A DNA stretch of 64,000 nt from Amycolatopsis sp. NBRC 101858. GTDB taxonomy: Bacteria; Actinomycetota; Actinomycetes; Mycobacteriales; Pseudonocardiaceae. The stretch is taken from contig NZ_BSTD01000002.1 of assembly GCF_030269325.1 (NCBI RefSeq), positions 682,001 to 746,000 of the forward strand, in the 5' to 3' direction. A model generated the notes under the pieces. The model ran no database searches and had not been told where the DNA came from. It was given only the letters and a program-made list of their open reading frames with translations. Every line of letters starts with the position of its first letter. The first letter of the stretch is position 1. Position numbers and translations under genes: made by a program. Below are positions 32,495 through 40,529 of the stretch, in pieces.

Positions 32495-33396
32495 CGGGAC
32501 GTCCTTTCGGAAAGCCAGTCGACGAAGGTCAGCAGGCCGGGGTGGAGCTTCCGGACCTCGGCGGGGTCGCGAGCGCCCGCGTACGCGGCTTCGAACTCCC
32601 GGGTGAACCGGAACATGTTGGCCAGCTCGGCGGGGAGGACGTCGGGCGGAACGTCGTCGAACCGCACGGGTTCGCCGTGGGCCTCGGCGAACGCGGCCGC
32701 GAGCTCGGCGCCGGTGAGGTTCTCGCCGGTGATGCTCACCGTCCGCCCCACCAGCTCCGGACGGCGCAGGATCGCGTGGGCGCAGCGGCCGATGTCGGCC
32801 ACCGCGATGCCGGGCAGGCGCGCCGGTCCGAGCGGCAGCGCCAGCGCGAGGACACCGTCCTCGCCGCGGCGCGGGCCGCCGCCGTCCAGGAAGTTCTCCC
32901 AGTAGAACGCCGTGCGCAGGAACGTCGTGGGCACGCCCGCGAACTCCGCGTCGGCCGCGCCCTTGACGTCGTAGTGCGGGACGCGATAGCCGCCCGGCAG
33001 CAGCGGGACCCGGTCGTCGGCGAGCGTCCGCGTGTCCTCGAACGTCGACCACACGACGTGCGCGACGCCGGTGTCCCGCGCGGCCGCGGCCATCGTCGCG
33101 GCGTGCGCCCGTTCCCGTTCCGGCGGGTGCTCCTGGGCGGACGTGACGCAGAAAGCGCCGTACGCGCCCGCGAAGGCCGCCTCGACCGACGCGGGGTCGT
33201 CGAGGTCCGCGGTCACGACCTCGGCACCCAGGCCGGCCAGTTCCTTCGCGCGCGGCGAACCCGCGTCACGGGTGATGGCCCGGACGGCGAACGCGCCGCC
33301 GGGGTCCGCGGCGATCGAGCGGACCAGCCCGCCGCCCTGCCGCCCGGTGGCGCCGACGACGGCCACCACCCTCTTCTCTTCGTGGGGAGTGCTCAT
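32491..33396 (-). CDS. NmrA/HSCARG-family NAD(P)-binding protein
   Basis: The 301-residue atypical short-chain dehydrogenase-like protein has the NAD(P)-binding GATGRQGGGLV near the N terminus, TADLDDPASVEAAFAGAYGAFCVTS, a YRVPHYDVKGAADAEF segment with the Tyr/Lys region, and FYWENF, all characteristic of the NmrA family. Members can be redox sensors or reductases. ATG 33396 is chosen over an in-frame upstream start because the extra residues look unconserved. It is followed, with 4-base overlap, by the PPOX gene. Confidence 0.85.
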   Translation of the reverse strand: MSTPHEEKRVVAVVGATGRQGGGLVRSIAADPGGAFAVRAITRDAGSPRAKELAGLGAEVVTADLDDPASVEAAFAGAYGAFCVTSAQEHPPERERAHAATMAAAARDTGVAHVVWSTFEDTRTLADDRVPLLPGGYRVPHYDVKGAADAEFAGVPTTFLRTAFYWENFLDGGGPRRGEDGVLALALPLGPARLPGIAVADIGRCAHAILRRPELVGRTVSITGENLTGAELAAAFAEAHGEPVRFDDVPPDVLPAELANMFRFTREFEAAYAGARDPAEVRKLHPGLLTFVDWLSERTSR

Positions 33397-33602
33397 GCCT
33401 GTACCGACCGGGCCCGCGACCAAAAGGAATCGGCCGTACCCGAACCCGCCGGTCCCAAACCCGCGAGCCCGGCTTTCACCCGGGAAAGGGGCGGTAATAC
33501 CCACGACAGGTGAGTGCCTGCCGCCGTTCGGTTGCGGGCCGGTTGCGCCGGTGGTCTGCTCGGGAGGTCCGAAGATCGATTCCGCACGGAAGGCCCGCAG
33601 CG

Positions 33603-33797
33603 ATGAACCTGTTCGACAAGGCGAAGGAAGCCCTCGGGAACAACCCCGACAAGGCCGACCAGGGTGTCGACAAGGCCGCCGAGGCCGCCAAGCAGCGCTT
33701 CGGCGACCACGCCGACAAGATCGACCAGGGCTCGGACAAGGTGAAGGACTTCCTGCACAAGCAGGGCGGCGGGCAGCAGGACGCGCCCCCGCAGTAA
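33603..33797 (+). CDS. Rv0909-family antitoxin-like small protein
   Basis: The 64-residue, highly charged protein opens MNLFDKAKEALGNNPDKADQ and has two HADKIDQG/PDKADQG repeats. These are typical of proteins annotated in actinobacteria as Rv0909-type antitoxins, and also somewhat like CsbD stress proteins. The usual partner toxin (a START-domain Rv0910 type) is not next to it. It may therefore be an orphan antitoxin or a stress protein. ATG 33603 with GGAAGG nine bases upstream. Confidence 0.7.
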   Translation: MNLFDKAKEALGNNPDKADQGVDKAAEAAKQRFGDHADKIDQGSDKVKDFLHKQGGGQQDAPPQ

Positions 33798-33872
33798 GCC
33801 CGCCCCGGTGCGCGCCCAGCCGTCCGGGGGAAGCACGCTTCGCTCCCCGCTCGGCTGGGTACCACCGGCTCC

Positions 33873-35045
33873 GTGGTCGCCACCTATCTCGTCCCCGTCC
33901 GCACCGCCCTCATCCTCTTCCCGTTCCTCGTGCTGGCCGTCATGCTCCCGGCCGCCTTCGTCAGCTACCGCCGGCGGGGCCGCGCCGGCGGCTGGCCGAC
34001 GTTCGTGTTCTACGCGTTCCTGTTCTACCTGCTGGCGATCGCCACGCAGACGGTGCTGCCGCTGCCCGCCGACCCGTCGTACTGCGCCGGGCACACGTAC
34101 GCGAGTTCTCCGCAGTTGCGGCCTTTCTACTTCGTCGAGGTGGTTTCGCAGCGCGCCCGCGGGCATTGGAGCCCCGGCGCGCTGCTGCACAACCCGGCGG
34201 TCTGGACCACCGCGCTCAACGTCGTGATGCTCGCGCCGCTCGGCTTCTACGTCCGCTACGCGCAGCGGATGCGGATCGTGCCCGCCGCGCTGATCGGCTT
34301 CGGCGTGTCGCTGTTCTTCGAGCTGACGCAGCTGACCGGCCTGTGGTTCGTCTACCCGTGCCCGTACCGGCTGTTCAGCGTCGACGACCTGATCCTCAAC
34401 ACGGCGGGCGTCGTCGTGGGCTGGCTGCTGGCCGGTCCGCTCGGCCGACTGCTGCCCTCGCCGCAGCCCGAGCACGACCGGCGCCACTACGCCGCGCGGG
34501 TCACGTTCACCCGGCGGCTGTTCGCGCTGGCCACCGACCTGCTCGGGTTCGCCGCGCTGCTCGGCTTCCTGTTCGGCCTGCTGACGCTGTTCGGCGAGGA
34601 TCTCGAGCACCGCGACACGCCGGTGGTGATCCTCGCCCTCGTCTGGTTCGTGGTGCTGCCCGCGGTGACCGGGTCGACGCCCGGGAAGCGGGCGATGCTG
34701 CTGCGCGTGGTCCGCCGGGGCCGCCGCCGCGCCGGGCCCGTCGCGCTGCTGGTCCGCAACGGCGTCCTGCTCTCGCCCCTGTGGCTCACGTGGTGGCTCC
34801 TGGAGCTGGACCACTGGGACCTCGGCAGGCACCCCGAGCAGCTGCTCCTGCCCGTCGCGCTGGCCGCGTCGGTGTTCGTCGTGGGCGTCTGGACGCCGCT
34901 GGCGGTGCTGCTGGACGGCGAGCACCGGGCGCCCTACGAACGGCTGACCCGCACGGTCAACGTCGCCATCGTGGGACCGGCCGAACCGGAGCCCGAACCG
35001 GCGGCCGAACCGGCCCGCCCCGACAAAGTCCTTAAAGGACTGTGA
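33873..35045 (+). CDS. VanZ-domain and RDD-domain membrane protein
   Basis: The 390-residue protein joins a VanZ-like domain (residues about 10-195: five helices, with VMLAPLGFYVRYA, SLFFELTQL and DDLILNTAGVVVGW motifs) to an RDD-type domain (about 205-345: RRLFALATDLLGFAALLGFLFG..., TPGKRAMLLRVVRR) and an acidic C-terminal tail. VanZ is named for teicoplanin resistance, but most members are uncharacterised and no van genes are nearby. The start is GTG 33873. It is upstream of the partner-switching operon but separated by a 100-base gap. Confidence 0.85.
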   Translation: MVATYLVPVRTALILFPFLVLAVMLPAAFVSYRRRGRAGGWPTFVFYAFLFYLLAIATQTVLPLPADPSYCAGHTYASSPQLRPFYFVEVVSQRARGHWSPGALLHNPAVWTTALNVVMLAPLGFYVRYAQRMRIVPAALIGFGVSLFFELTQLTGLWFVYPCPYRLFSVDDLILNTAGVVVGWLLAGPLGRLLPSPQPEHDRRHYAARVTFTRRLFALATDLLGFAALLGFLFGLLTLFGEDLEHRDTPVVILALVWFVVLPAVTGSTPGKRAMLLRVVRRGRRRAGPVALLVRNGVLLSPLWLTWWLLELDHWDLGRHPEQLLLPVALAASVFVVGVWTPLAVLLDGEHRAPYERLTRTVNVAIVGPAEPEPEPAAEPARPDKVLKGL

Positions 35046-35145
35046 TGGGGCACCGTGCTGCCTCGGCCGGAGGGCGCTGGTAGATTGCGACGGGAGCAGG
35101 TTGAGCCGCCAGCCCGCGTCCCCGATCCCCCATTCTGGAGCTTGC

Positions 35146-35532
35146 ATGACCACCGACGCACTGCGGCCTCGGCAGCGGTTTTCCGGTGACGGCTGGTCCG
35201 TGGACATCCACGAGGACCGCGACCTGGAGATCTACACCCTGCGCGGCGAGTTCGACTTCGCGGTCTCGGCGAAGCTCGCCGGACTCCTCCCGGCCGAGCC
35301 CGGCGCCCGCCGGATCGTGCTGGACATGACCGAGGTGGCGTACTGCGACTCCAGCTGCCTGCAGATCCTGCTGCGGCTCGGCACCCGCCTGCGCGACGCC
35401 GGCGGCCGGCTGGCCGTCGTGTCGACCGTGCACGCGGTGGTCCGGCCGATCGAGCTGCTTGGCCTCGGCGACGTCATGCCGCTGCACCCGAGCCTCGCTG
35501 CGGTGCGTGCCTCTTGGGGCGAAGAAACGTGA
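35146..35532 (+). CDS. STAS-domain anti-anti-sigma factor (first gene of partner-switching operon)
   Basis: The 128-residue protein has one STAS domain (IYTLRGEFDFAVSAKLAGLLP..., IVLDMTEVAYCDSSCLQILLRL). The Ser in CDSS is the expected phosphorylation site. In the known scheme, the unphosphorylated protein binds the kinase/anti-sigma factor and frees its client; the kinase inactivates it and a SpoIIE-type phosphatase restores it. ATG 35146 follows TGGAG. A weak TAGATT -10 candidate lies at 35081. Kinase, phosphatase and a second STAS gene follow directly. Confidence 0.88.
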   Translation: MTTDALRPRQRFSGDGWSVDIHEDRDLEIYTLRGEFDFAVSAKLAGLLPAEPGARRIVLDMTEVAYCDSSCLQILLRLGTRLRDAGGRLAVVSTVHAVVRPIELLGLGDVMPLHPSLAAVRASWGEET

Positions 35533-35624
35533 CGGCCTCCGATATCCGTGTGGGCGGGACCGGATCCGGGCATGAAGAAGGGGAGGGCTTCTCCCCGGGG
35601 CCCGGCAAGGCGGAGGAGGCGGAC

Positions 35625-36020
35625 ATGAACCTGAGAGGCATCCGGCACGAGCTCGGCATCACCGCCGAGCTCACCGAGCTGGCCAAGGTCCGCCACTGGG
35701 TCCGCACGGTCCTGGGCGGGCTCCCGGCCAACGTCGTCAGCACCGCGGTCATGGTGGTGGACGAGCTGACGTCCAACGCGCTGCGCCACGGCCGCGCGCC
35801 CTACCACGTGCGCCTGCTGCCCGGCGCCGCCAAGCTGCGGATCGAGGTCGACGACGGCGGGAGCGCGTCCGCCCGCCGCCGGGCGCCGTCCGACCAGGGC
35901 GGCCGCGGGCTCCTGCTGGTGGAGCGCTGCGCGGCGGCGTGGGGCCAGCTGCGCCGGCCCAGCGGCAAGACGCTGTGGGCCGAGCTGGCCACCGACGACC
36001 CTGCGGGCGCCCGTGGCTGA
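35625..36020 (+). CDS. RsbW-like serine kinase / anti-sigma factor
   Basis: The 131-residue GHKL ATPase-fold protein has an N box (VMVVDELTSNALRHG), a G1 box (IEVDDGG) and a G2 box (GGRGLLLVERCAAAWG). It should phosphorylate STAS partners and sequester a sigma factor or other client. ATG 35625 has GGAGGAGG five bases upstream and starts at the usual helix of the family. A GTG at 35529 overlapping the previous stop is the alternative and would add 32 poorly structured residues. It overlaps the phosphatase gene by 8 bases. No sigma factor gene is in the operon. Confidence 0.86.
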   Translation: MNLRGIRHELGITAELTELAKVRHWVRTVLGGLPANVVSTAVMVVDELTSNALRHGRAPYHVRLLPGAAKLRIEVDDGGSASARRRAPSDQGGRGLLLVERCAAAWGQLRRPSGKTLWAELATDDPAGARG

Positions 36021-37641
36021 CCCGGTGCGCACCGCGCGCAGGGCCCCCGACCTCGGCGACCGCGGCTGGGGCGCCGCGCCGATGGCCGCCCTGTCCGCCG
36101 ACGCCGGCGGCGTCGTCCTCGCGCTCAACGAAGCCGCGCGCACGCTCTTCCCCACCGCCGCGCCCGGCCGGCTCCTGGCCGACACGGTGGCGGACTGGCT
36201 GGCCGGGGCGCACGACCGCCGCGACGGCGGGGTCGTCCGCGGCGAGGTCGGCGAGCAGGCCTTCGCGGCGCACCCGATCCCGCACGGCGAGGCCGTGACG
36301 TGGTGGCTGGTCGACGAGACCGACACCCGCGTCGCCCAGGACGCCCTGGCCCGCGAGCAGGAGCGCACCGCGTTCCTCAGCGACGCCTCGGCCGCGCTGC
36401 TGGGTTCGCTCAACCTGGAACGCTGCATGGAGGTCGCCGCCCGGCTCGCCGCGCAGCACCTCGCCGACGCGGCCCTGGTCCTGGCCCCCACGACGGGCGG
36501 GAACTACCCCGCCGTCTCCTGCGTGCGCGGCGAGGAGCCGGCGCGGTCCCGGCTGGAGATCGACCCGGACGAGCTGCCCGGGCTCGGCGAGGCGCTGCAG
36601 GGCTTCCCGCCGGTGCCTTCGCGCTGGCTCGACCCGGACGCCGCCCCCGGCTGGGTGCTGCCGGCGGGGTTCGGCCCGGTCGGGTCGATCGTCGTCACGC
36701 CCCTGCCCGGCCACGGCGTCCCCGCCGGTGCCCTGGTCCTGCTCCGCCGCGGCGAGCGCGCCTCCTTCACCGACCAGGAGGAGCTCTTCGCCCGGCTGTT
36801 CGCGGCGCGGGCCGGCGCGGCGATGTCGGCGGCGCGCGTGTTCGCGCTGCAGGCGTCGATCACCGACACGCTGATGCGCGAGCTGCTCCCGCCCACCCTC
36901 GAGCAGCTCGGCGGCGTCGAGTTCGCCGGCCGCTACCGGCCGGCCCGCGACGGCGAGCGGATCGGCGGTGACTTCTACGACGTGCACTCGGCGATCGACG
37001 CCGAGAGCGACGAGTCGCTGGCCGTGCTCGGCGACGTCTGCGGCAAGGGCCTCGACGCGGCCGTGCTGACCGGGAAGATCCGCACCACGCTGCGTGCGCT
37101 GCTGCCGATGGCGGGCGACCACCAGGGGCTGCTGAACCTGCTGAACCGCACGCTCGCCGACCGCCGGGACGCCCGCTTCGTCACCCTCGTGCTGGCCTCG
37201 GCCCGCCGCGAAGGCGCCACCGTCCGGCTGCGCGTCACGTGCGCGGGCCACCCGCCGCCCCTGATCGTCCGGGCCGACGGCCGGGTCGAGGAGGCCGACA
37301 CGCACGGGAGCCTGATCGGCGTGCTGCCGGAGATCGAGTCGACCGGGGCGGACATCACGCTCGACCCGGGCGAGACGTGCCTGCTCTACACCGACGGGAT
37401 CATCGAAGCGCGGGGCGGCCCGCTCGGGGACGCGATGTTCGGCGAGGACCGGCTCCGGCAGTCGCTCGTCGAGTGCGCGAACATGCCGGCCGACGCCGTC
37501 GTCGAGCGGATCCAGATGCTCGCCTCGCAGTGGATCGGCCGCGGCACCCACGACGACATGGCCGTGCTGGCCATCACCGCACCACGCGGGCAGCACTTGG
37601 CCGCGGTCGGCGGTCACGGGCGCGGGAGGTACACGGCATGA
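36013..37641 (+). CDS. PAS-GAF-SpoIIE protein phosphatase
   Basis: The 542-residue protein has a PAS-like N-terminal region (about 20-110), a GAF domain (about 120-280: LNLERCMEVAARLAAQHLADAALV...) and a PPM/SpoIIE phosphatase domain (about 300-530). The metal-binding motifs are all intact: RIGGDFYDV, LGDVCGKGLDAA, CLLYTDGIIEARG and THDDMAVLAI. It should dephosphorylate one or both STAS proteins of the operon in response to a signal sensed by PAS/GAF. The GTG start at 36013 overlaps the kinase gene, and its stop overlaps the cobalamin-protein gene as ATGA. Confidence 0.92.
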   Translation: MADPVRTARRAPDLGDRGWGAAPMAALSADAGGVVLALNEAARTLFPTAAPGRLLADTVADWLAGAHDRRDGGVVRGEVGEQAFAAHPIPHGEAVTWWLVDETDTRVAQDALAREQERTAFLSDASAALLGSLNLERCMEVAARLAAQHLADAALVLAPTTGGNYPAVSCVRGEEPARSRLEIDPDELPGLGEALQGFPPVPSRWLDPDAAPGWVLPAGFGPVGSIVVTPLPGHGVPAGALVLLRRGERASFTDQEELFARLFAARAGAAMSAARVFALQASITDTLMRELLPPTLEQLGGVEFAGRYRPARDGERIGGDFYDVHSAIDAESDESLAVLGDVCGKGLDAAVLTGKIRTTLRALLPMAGDHQGLLNLLNRTLADRRDARFVTLVLASARREGATVRLRVTCAGHPPPLIVRADGRVEEADTHGSLIGVLPEIESTGADITLDPGETCLLYTDGIIEARGGPLGDAMFGEDRLRQSLVECANMPADAVVERIQMLASQWIGRGTHDDMAVLAITAPRGQHLAAVGGHGRGRYTA

Positions 37642-38708
37642 GCACCACCACCCGCACCCCCGGGGTGGCCGAGCACGCCGAACGGCTTTGGGACGCTGTC
37701 ACGACCGGCGACGAGTACGCCGCCGGCGACGTCGTGGTCCAGGCGCTCGGCGACGGGGCCGACCCGGAGAGCCTGCTGCTCGACGTGATCGGCGCGGTCC
37801 AGCGCCGGGTCGGGCAGGAGTGGGCGGCCAACCGCCTCACGGTCGCCCAGGAGCACGCGGCGACCGCGATCAACGACCGCGTCATCGCGACCTTCGGTTA
37901 CGTGCTGAAGCGGCCGGACCCGCACCTCGGCCGGGTCACCGTCGCCTGCGTCGACGGCGAGTGGCACGCGATGCCCGCCCGGCTGCTCGCCGAGGTGCTG
38001 CGGCTGCGCGGCTTCCAGGTCGACTACCTCGGCGCGCAGGTGCCCGCCCCGCACCTGGTCGCCCACCTGCACCGCACCGGGCCGGACGCGGTCGCGCTGT
38101 CCGGGTCGATCGCCACCCGGCTGCCGACCGCGCACGCCACGATCACCGCGTGCCAGGCGGCCGCGACGCCGGTCATCGCCGGCGGCGCGGCCTTCGGCCC
38201 CGACGGCCGGTACGCCCGGCTGCTCGGCGCCGAGGCGTGGGCGCCGGACGCGCGCTCGGCCGCCGACCGGCTCGCCGAACCGCTCCCCCGCCCGCACGCC
38301 GGGCACCAGCCGCTCGACGACCTGCCGCACCTGGCCGACCAGGAGTACACGCTGGTCACGCGCAGCTCGGGCCGGCTCGTCAAGTCGGTGCTGACCGGCC
38401 TGGAGGAGCGCATCCCGGCGATGCGGGCCTACACCGACCTGCAGCGCCAGCACACGGCCGAGGACCTCGCGCACATCGTCGAGTTCCTGGCGACGGCGCT
38501 GTACGTCGGCGACGGCGAGCTGTTCACCGGTTTCCTGAGCTGGACCGCCGGGATCCTGACCGCGCGAGGCGTCCCGGCCGCATCGCTGGTGCCCGCGCTC
38601 GACCTGCTCGAAGCGGAGCTGCGCGACTTCCCCCGGGCGACCGACCTGCTCCGCACCGCGCGCACGCACCTGGCGGAGCCGGCGACCGGATCGGAGCGGT
38701 CGGCATGA
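37638..38708 (+). CDS. Cobalamin-binding protein with CarH-like signature and C-terminal helical domain
   Basis: The 356-residue protein begins with a four-helix cap carrying Trp62-x9-Glu72-His73 (EWAANRLTVAQEH), the W-x9-EH signature of adenosylcobalamin photoreceptors such as CarH. A Rossmann-like B12 domain follows, with Glu108-x-His110-x-x-Pro113 where the family has E/DxHxxG (His110 would be the lower axial ligand), then SGSIATRLP and TPVIAGGAAFG. CarH's DNA-binding domain is missing. Residues about 215-345 form an all-helical domain similar in style to RsbR N-terminal domains. ATGA overlaps on both sides tie it to the phosphatase and second STAS gene, so it most likely feeds a B12 or light signal into the switch. 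Confidence 0.82.
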   Translation: MSTTTRTPGVAEHAERLWDAVTTGDEYAAGDVVVQALGDGADPESLLLDVIGAVQRRVGQEWAANRLTVAQEHAATAINDRVIATFGYVLKRPDPHLGRVTVACVDGEWHAMPARLLAEVLRLRGFQVDYLGAQVPAPHLVAHLHRTGPDAVALSGSIATRLPTAHATITACQAAATPVIAGGAAFGPDGRYARLLGAEAWAPDARSAADRLAEPLPRPHAGHQPLDDLPHLADQEYTLVTRSSGRLVKSVLTGLEERIPAMRAYTDLQRQHTAEDLAHIVEFLATALYVGDGELFTGFLSWTAGILTARGVPAASLVPALDLLEAELRDFPRATDLLRTARTHLAEPATGSERSA

Positions 38709-39058
38709 CCGGCGGGCTGAGCTGCACCTGGACGGCATCGGACAGCGCGACGGCCCGCGTCGCGATCGTCGGCGAGCTCGAGTTCGCCACGGCGCGGCTG
38801 CTGCTGCAGCTGGTCACCGACCGCCTGGCCGAGCACCCGGACGTGCAGGACGTCCGGCTCGACTGCGGCGAGGTCGCCTTCTGCGACTCCTCCGGGCTGT
38901 CCACCCTGCTGCTGGTCCACCGCGCGGTCACCGGCGCGGGGTCCCGGCTCCACCTGGACAACCGAACACCCGCGCTGGATCGCTTGCTGGCGTTGACCGG
39001 CACGACGGCGTACCTCACCGGCGAGGCCGCCGACTCACGCGCGCGCCGCGACTCCTAG
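38705..39058 (+). CDS. STAS-domain anti-anti-sigma factor (last gene of the operon)
   Basis: The 117-residue STAS protein has VAIVGELEFATARLLLQLV and the phospho-site region VAFCDSSGLSTLLLVHRA. It matches the canonical CDSSGL form better than the first STAS gene of the operon. ATG 38705 overlaps the cobalamin gene's stop. Two STAS proteins with one kinase and one phosphatase suggest either two clients or a competition design. Confidence 0.88.
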   Translation: MTGGLSCTWTASDSATARVAIVGELEFATARLLLQLVTDRLAEHPDVQDVRLDCGEVAFCDSSGLSTLLLVHRAVTGAGSRLHLDNRTPALDRLLALTGTTAYLTGEAADSRARRDS

Positions 39059-39243
39059 CGTCGGTCCTGGCCGGTCACCTGCACCCCGGTAGCCAGGGTG
39101 CGCCCGGCTGGATCGCCGCGGCACCGGCCCCGGACGCCACCTGCCGATGCCGGGCCGCCGCGACTCCTCGGCGCTGTCCAGCAAGCCCTCCCGGGTCGCG
39201 GTCGGGGCCGGCCGGGTCGCTGAGGCGGGTGACCCGAATGTCT

Positions 39244-39288
39244 TGAATGAGTCATTCATTTCGTCGGATGAGGTGAATGAGTCATTCA
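39244..39288. repeat. Two copies of a 15-bp palindrome, 30 bp apart
   Basis: TGAATGAGTCATTCA, a perfect 15-bp palindrome around a central G, occurs at 39244-39258 and 39274-39288. They lie in the 251-base non-coding gap between the STAS operon and the convergent MBL gene. The exact 30-bp spacing puts both on one face of the helix. No gene is seen in this gap. Confidence 0.85.
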
Positions 39289-39309
39289 GGGCACTCGCCG
39301 CCCGTCGAC

Positions 39310-40104
39310 TCATGCTCGCAGGCGGTCCAGCTCCCACGGGTCGTGGGCGCTGAAGAGTGTCACCTCGTCGCCGTGGCGCCGCGCCAGCTCGCGTAGCCGT
39401 GCCTGCGTGCCGACCCGCACGTCGTGGTGGATCTCCGAGCGGGTCTGGACGATGTCCAGCACCGGGTGCGGCTCGGGGTCGGCGGTCAGCTCGCGGTGGT
39501 AGTAGTACGCGTCGCCGCAGTGCAGCAGCCAGCCCGTTCCGTCGTGCACCGCGACTCCCGCGTGGCCCGCCGTGTGCCCGCCGAGCGGGACCAGCCGGAT
39601 GTCCGCCGCGACGTCCCGCACCGGCACCGAAGCGAAGCCGAACCAGTCGTCCCCGGACGGGGTTGCGTAGGTTTCCCACTTCGGGCCGTGGGCCCAGTGC
39701 GCCGGCCGGTAGCGGAAGCTCGGTGCCTCGGCCAGCGCCGCGTCGAGTTCGGCCGTGAGGACGTGGACCCGCGCGTCCGGGAAGTCGGGCAGGCCGCCGC
39801 AATGGTCGACGTCGAGGTGGGTGACGACGACGTGCCGCACGTCCTCCGGTGAGAAGCCGAGCCGGGCGATCTGCCGGACCGCCGTCTCGTCCTCGGCCAG
39901 CAGCGGCTGGGCCATGGTGACCCAGTCGCCGCCCAGCGTGCGGTCGGGGTCGCGGACGTCGTCGAGGCCGAGACCGGTTTCGACGAGCACCAGGCCGTCG
40001 TGCTCGGTCTCGGCGAGCAGGCAGTGGTTGACCGCGTGCGCGGCGGGGAGTCCGGGGGCTTCGATCTGCCGCACGGACCCGCAGTTGAGGTGGTGGATCT
40101 TCAT
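39310..40104 (-). CDS. MBL-fold metallo-hydrolase, lactonase-like
   Basis: The 264-residue hydrolase has a metal site VVVTHLDVDHCGGLP, in which Asp replaces the second His of the usual HxHxDH. Further ligands are in GGHTAGHAGVAV and LHCGDAYYY, and the chain ends with FSAHDPWEL. The order and length resemble AHL-lactonase-like proteins. The substrate is unknown. ATG 40104 probably heads a leaderless transcript. It is divergent from a MerR regulator with a shared dyad, so it is the likely target. Confidence 0.85.
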   Translation of the reverse strand: MKIHHLNCGSVRQIEAPGLPAAHAVNHCLLAETEHDGLVLVETGLGLDDVRDPDRTLGGDWVTMAQPLLAEDETAVRQIARLGFSPEDVRHVVVTHLDVDHCGGLPDFPDARVHVLTAELDAALAEAPSFRYRPAHWAHGPKWETYATPSGDDWFGFASVPVRDVAADIRLVPLGGHTAGHAGVAVHDGTGWLLHCGDAYYYHRELTADPEPHPVLDIVQTRSEIHHDVRVGTQARLRELARRHGDEVTLFSAHDPWELDRLRA

Positions 40105-40118
40105 GCCGCCATCGTCCG

Positions 40119-40138
40119 ACTTGAACTACGCTTCAAGT
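40119..40138. promoter_or_regulatory. MerR-type operator between the MBL and merR genes
   Basis: ACTTGAA-CTACGC-TTCAAGT has perfect 7-bp arms. On the minus strand, TTGACT (40140-40135), 18 bases and GACGAT (40116-40111) flank or overlap it, with the MBL ATG six bases beyond. The overlong spacer centred on a dyad is how MerR proteins act. Confidence 0.65.
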
Positions 40139-40151
40139 CAAGGAGGCCACG

Positions 40152-40529
40152 ATGACCCTGCTCGACATCGCCGAAGTCGCCGAGAAGTCCGGGCTGGCGC
40201 CGTCCGCGCTGCGGTTCTACGAGAAGCGCGGGCTCGTCGAACCGGCCGGCCGCAACGGCCTGCGCCGCACGTACCACCCGGACGTCCTGCGCCGCCTCGA
40301 CCTCGTGGCCTGCGCCCGCGGCGCGGGGTTCACGATCGCGGAGATCGCCCGCTTCCTCGTGGCGACCCCGAGCGACGACGCGCTGCGCGAGCGCATGGCC
40401 GTCAAGGCGACCGAGCTCGACGACGCCATCGACCGGCTCACCCGGATGCGCGACAGCCTCCGCCACGCCGCGACCTGCGACCACGTGCCGCTGGTCGAGT
40501 GCCCGGACTTCAAGCAGGCGATTTCTTAG
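40152..40529 (+). CDS. MerR-family regulator
   Basis: The 125-residue regulator has an N-terminal winged helix (LLDIAEVAEKSGLAPSALRFYEKRGLVEPAGRNGLRRTY) followed by a dimerisation helix (MAVKATELDDAIDRLTRMRDSLRHA) and a short Cys-containing tail (ATCDHVPLVECPDF). The two tail cysteines could bind metal or sense redox state. AAGGAGG precedes ATG 40152. It should control the divergent MBL hydrolase gene through the dyad between them, and itself. The 3' end overlaps the MMPL gene end by 20 bases (convergent). Confidence 0.88.
   Translation: MTLLDIAEVAEKSGLAPSALRFYEKRGLVEPAGRNGLRRTYHPDVLRRLDLVACARGAGFTIAEIARFLVATPSDDALRERMAVKATELDDAIDRLTRMRDSLRHAATCDHVPLVECPDFKQAIS

Noticed and set aside
33873..35045. 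Glycopeptide resistance (vanZ)
   Set aside because: Only a VanZ-like domain fused to RDD, with no vanHAX or vanRS genes. Family similarity alone does not support resistance.
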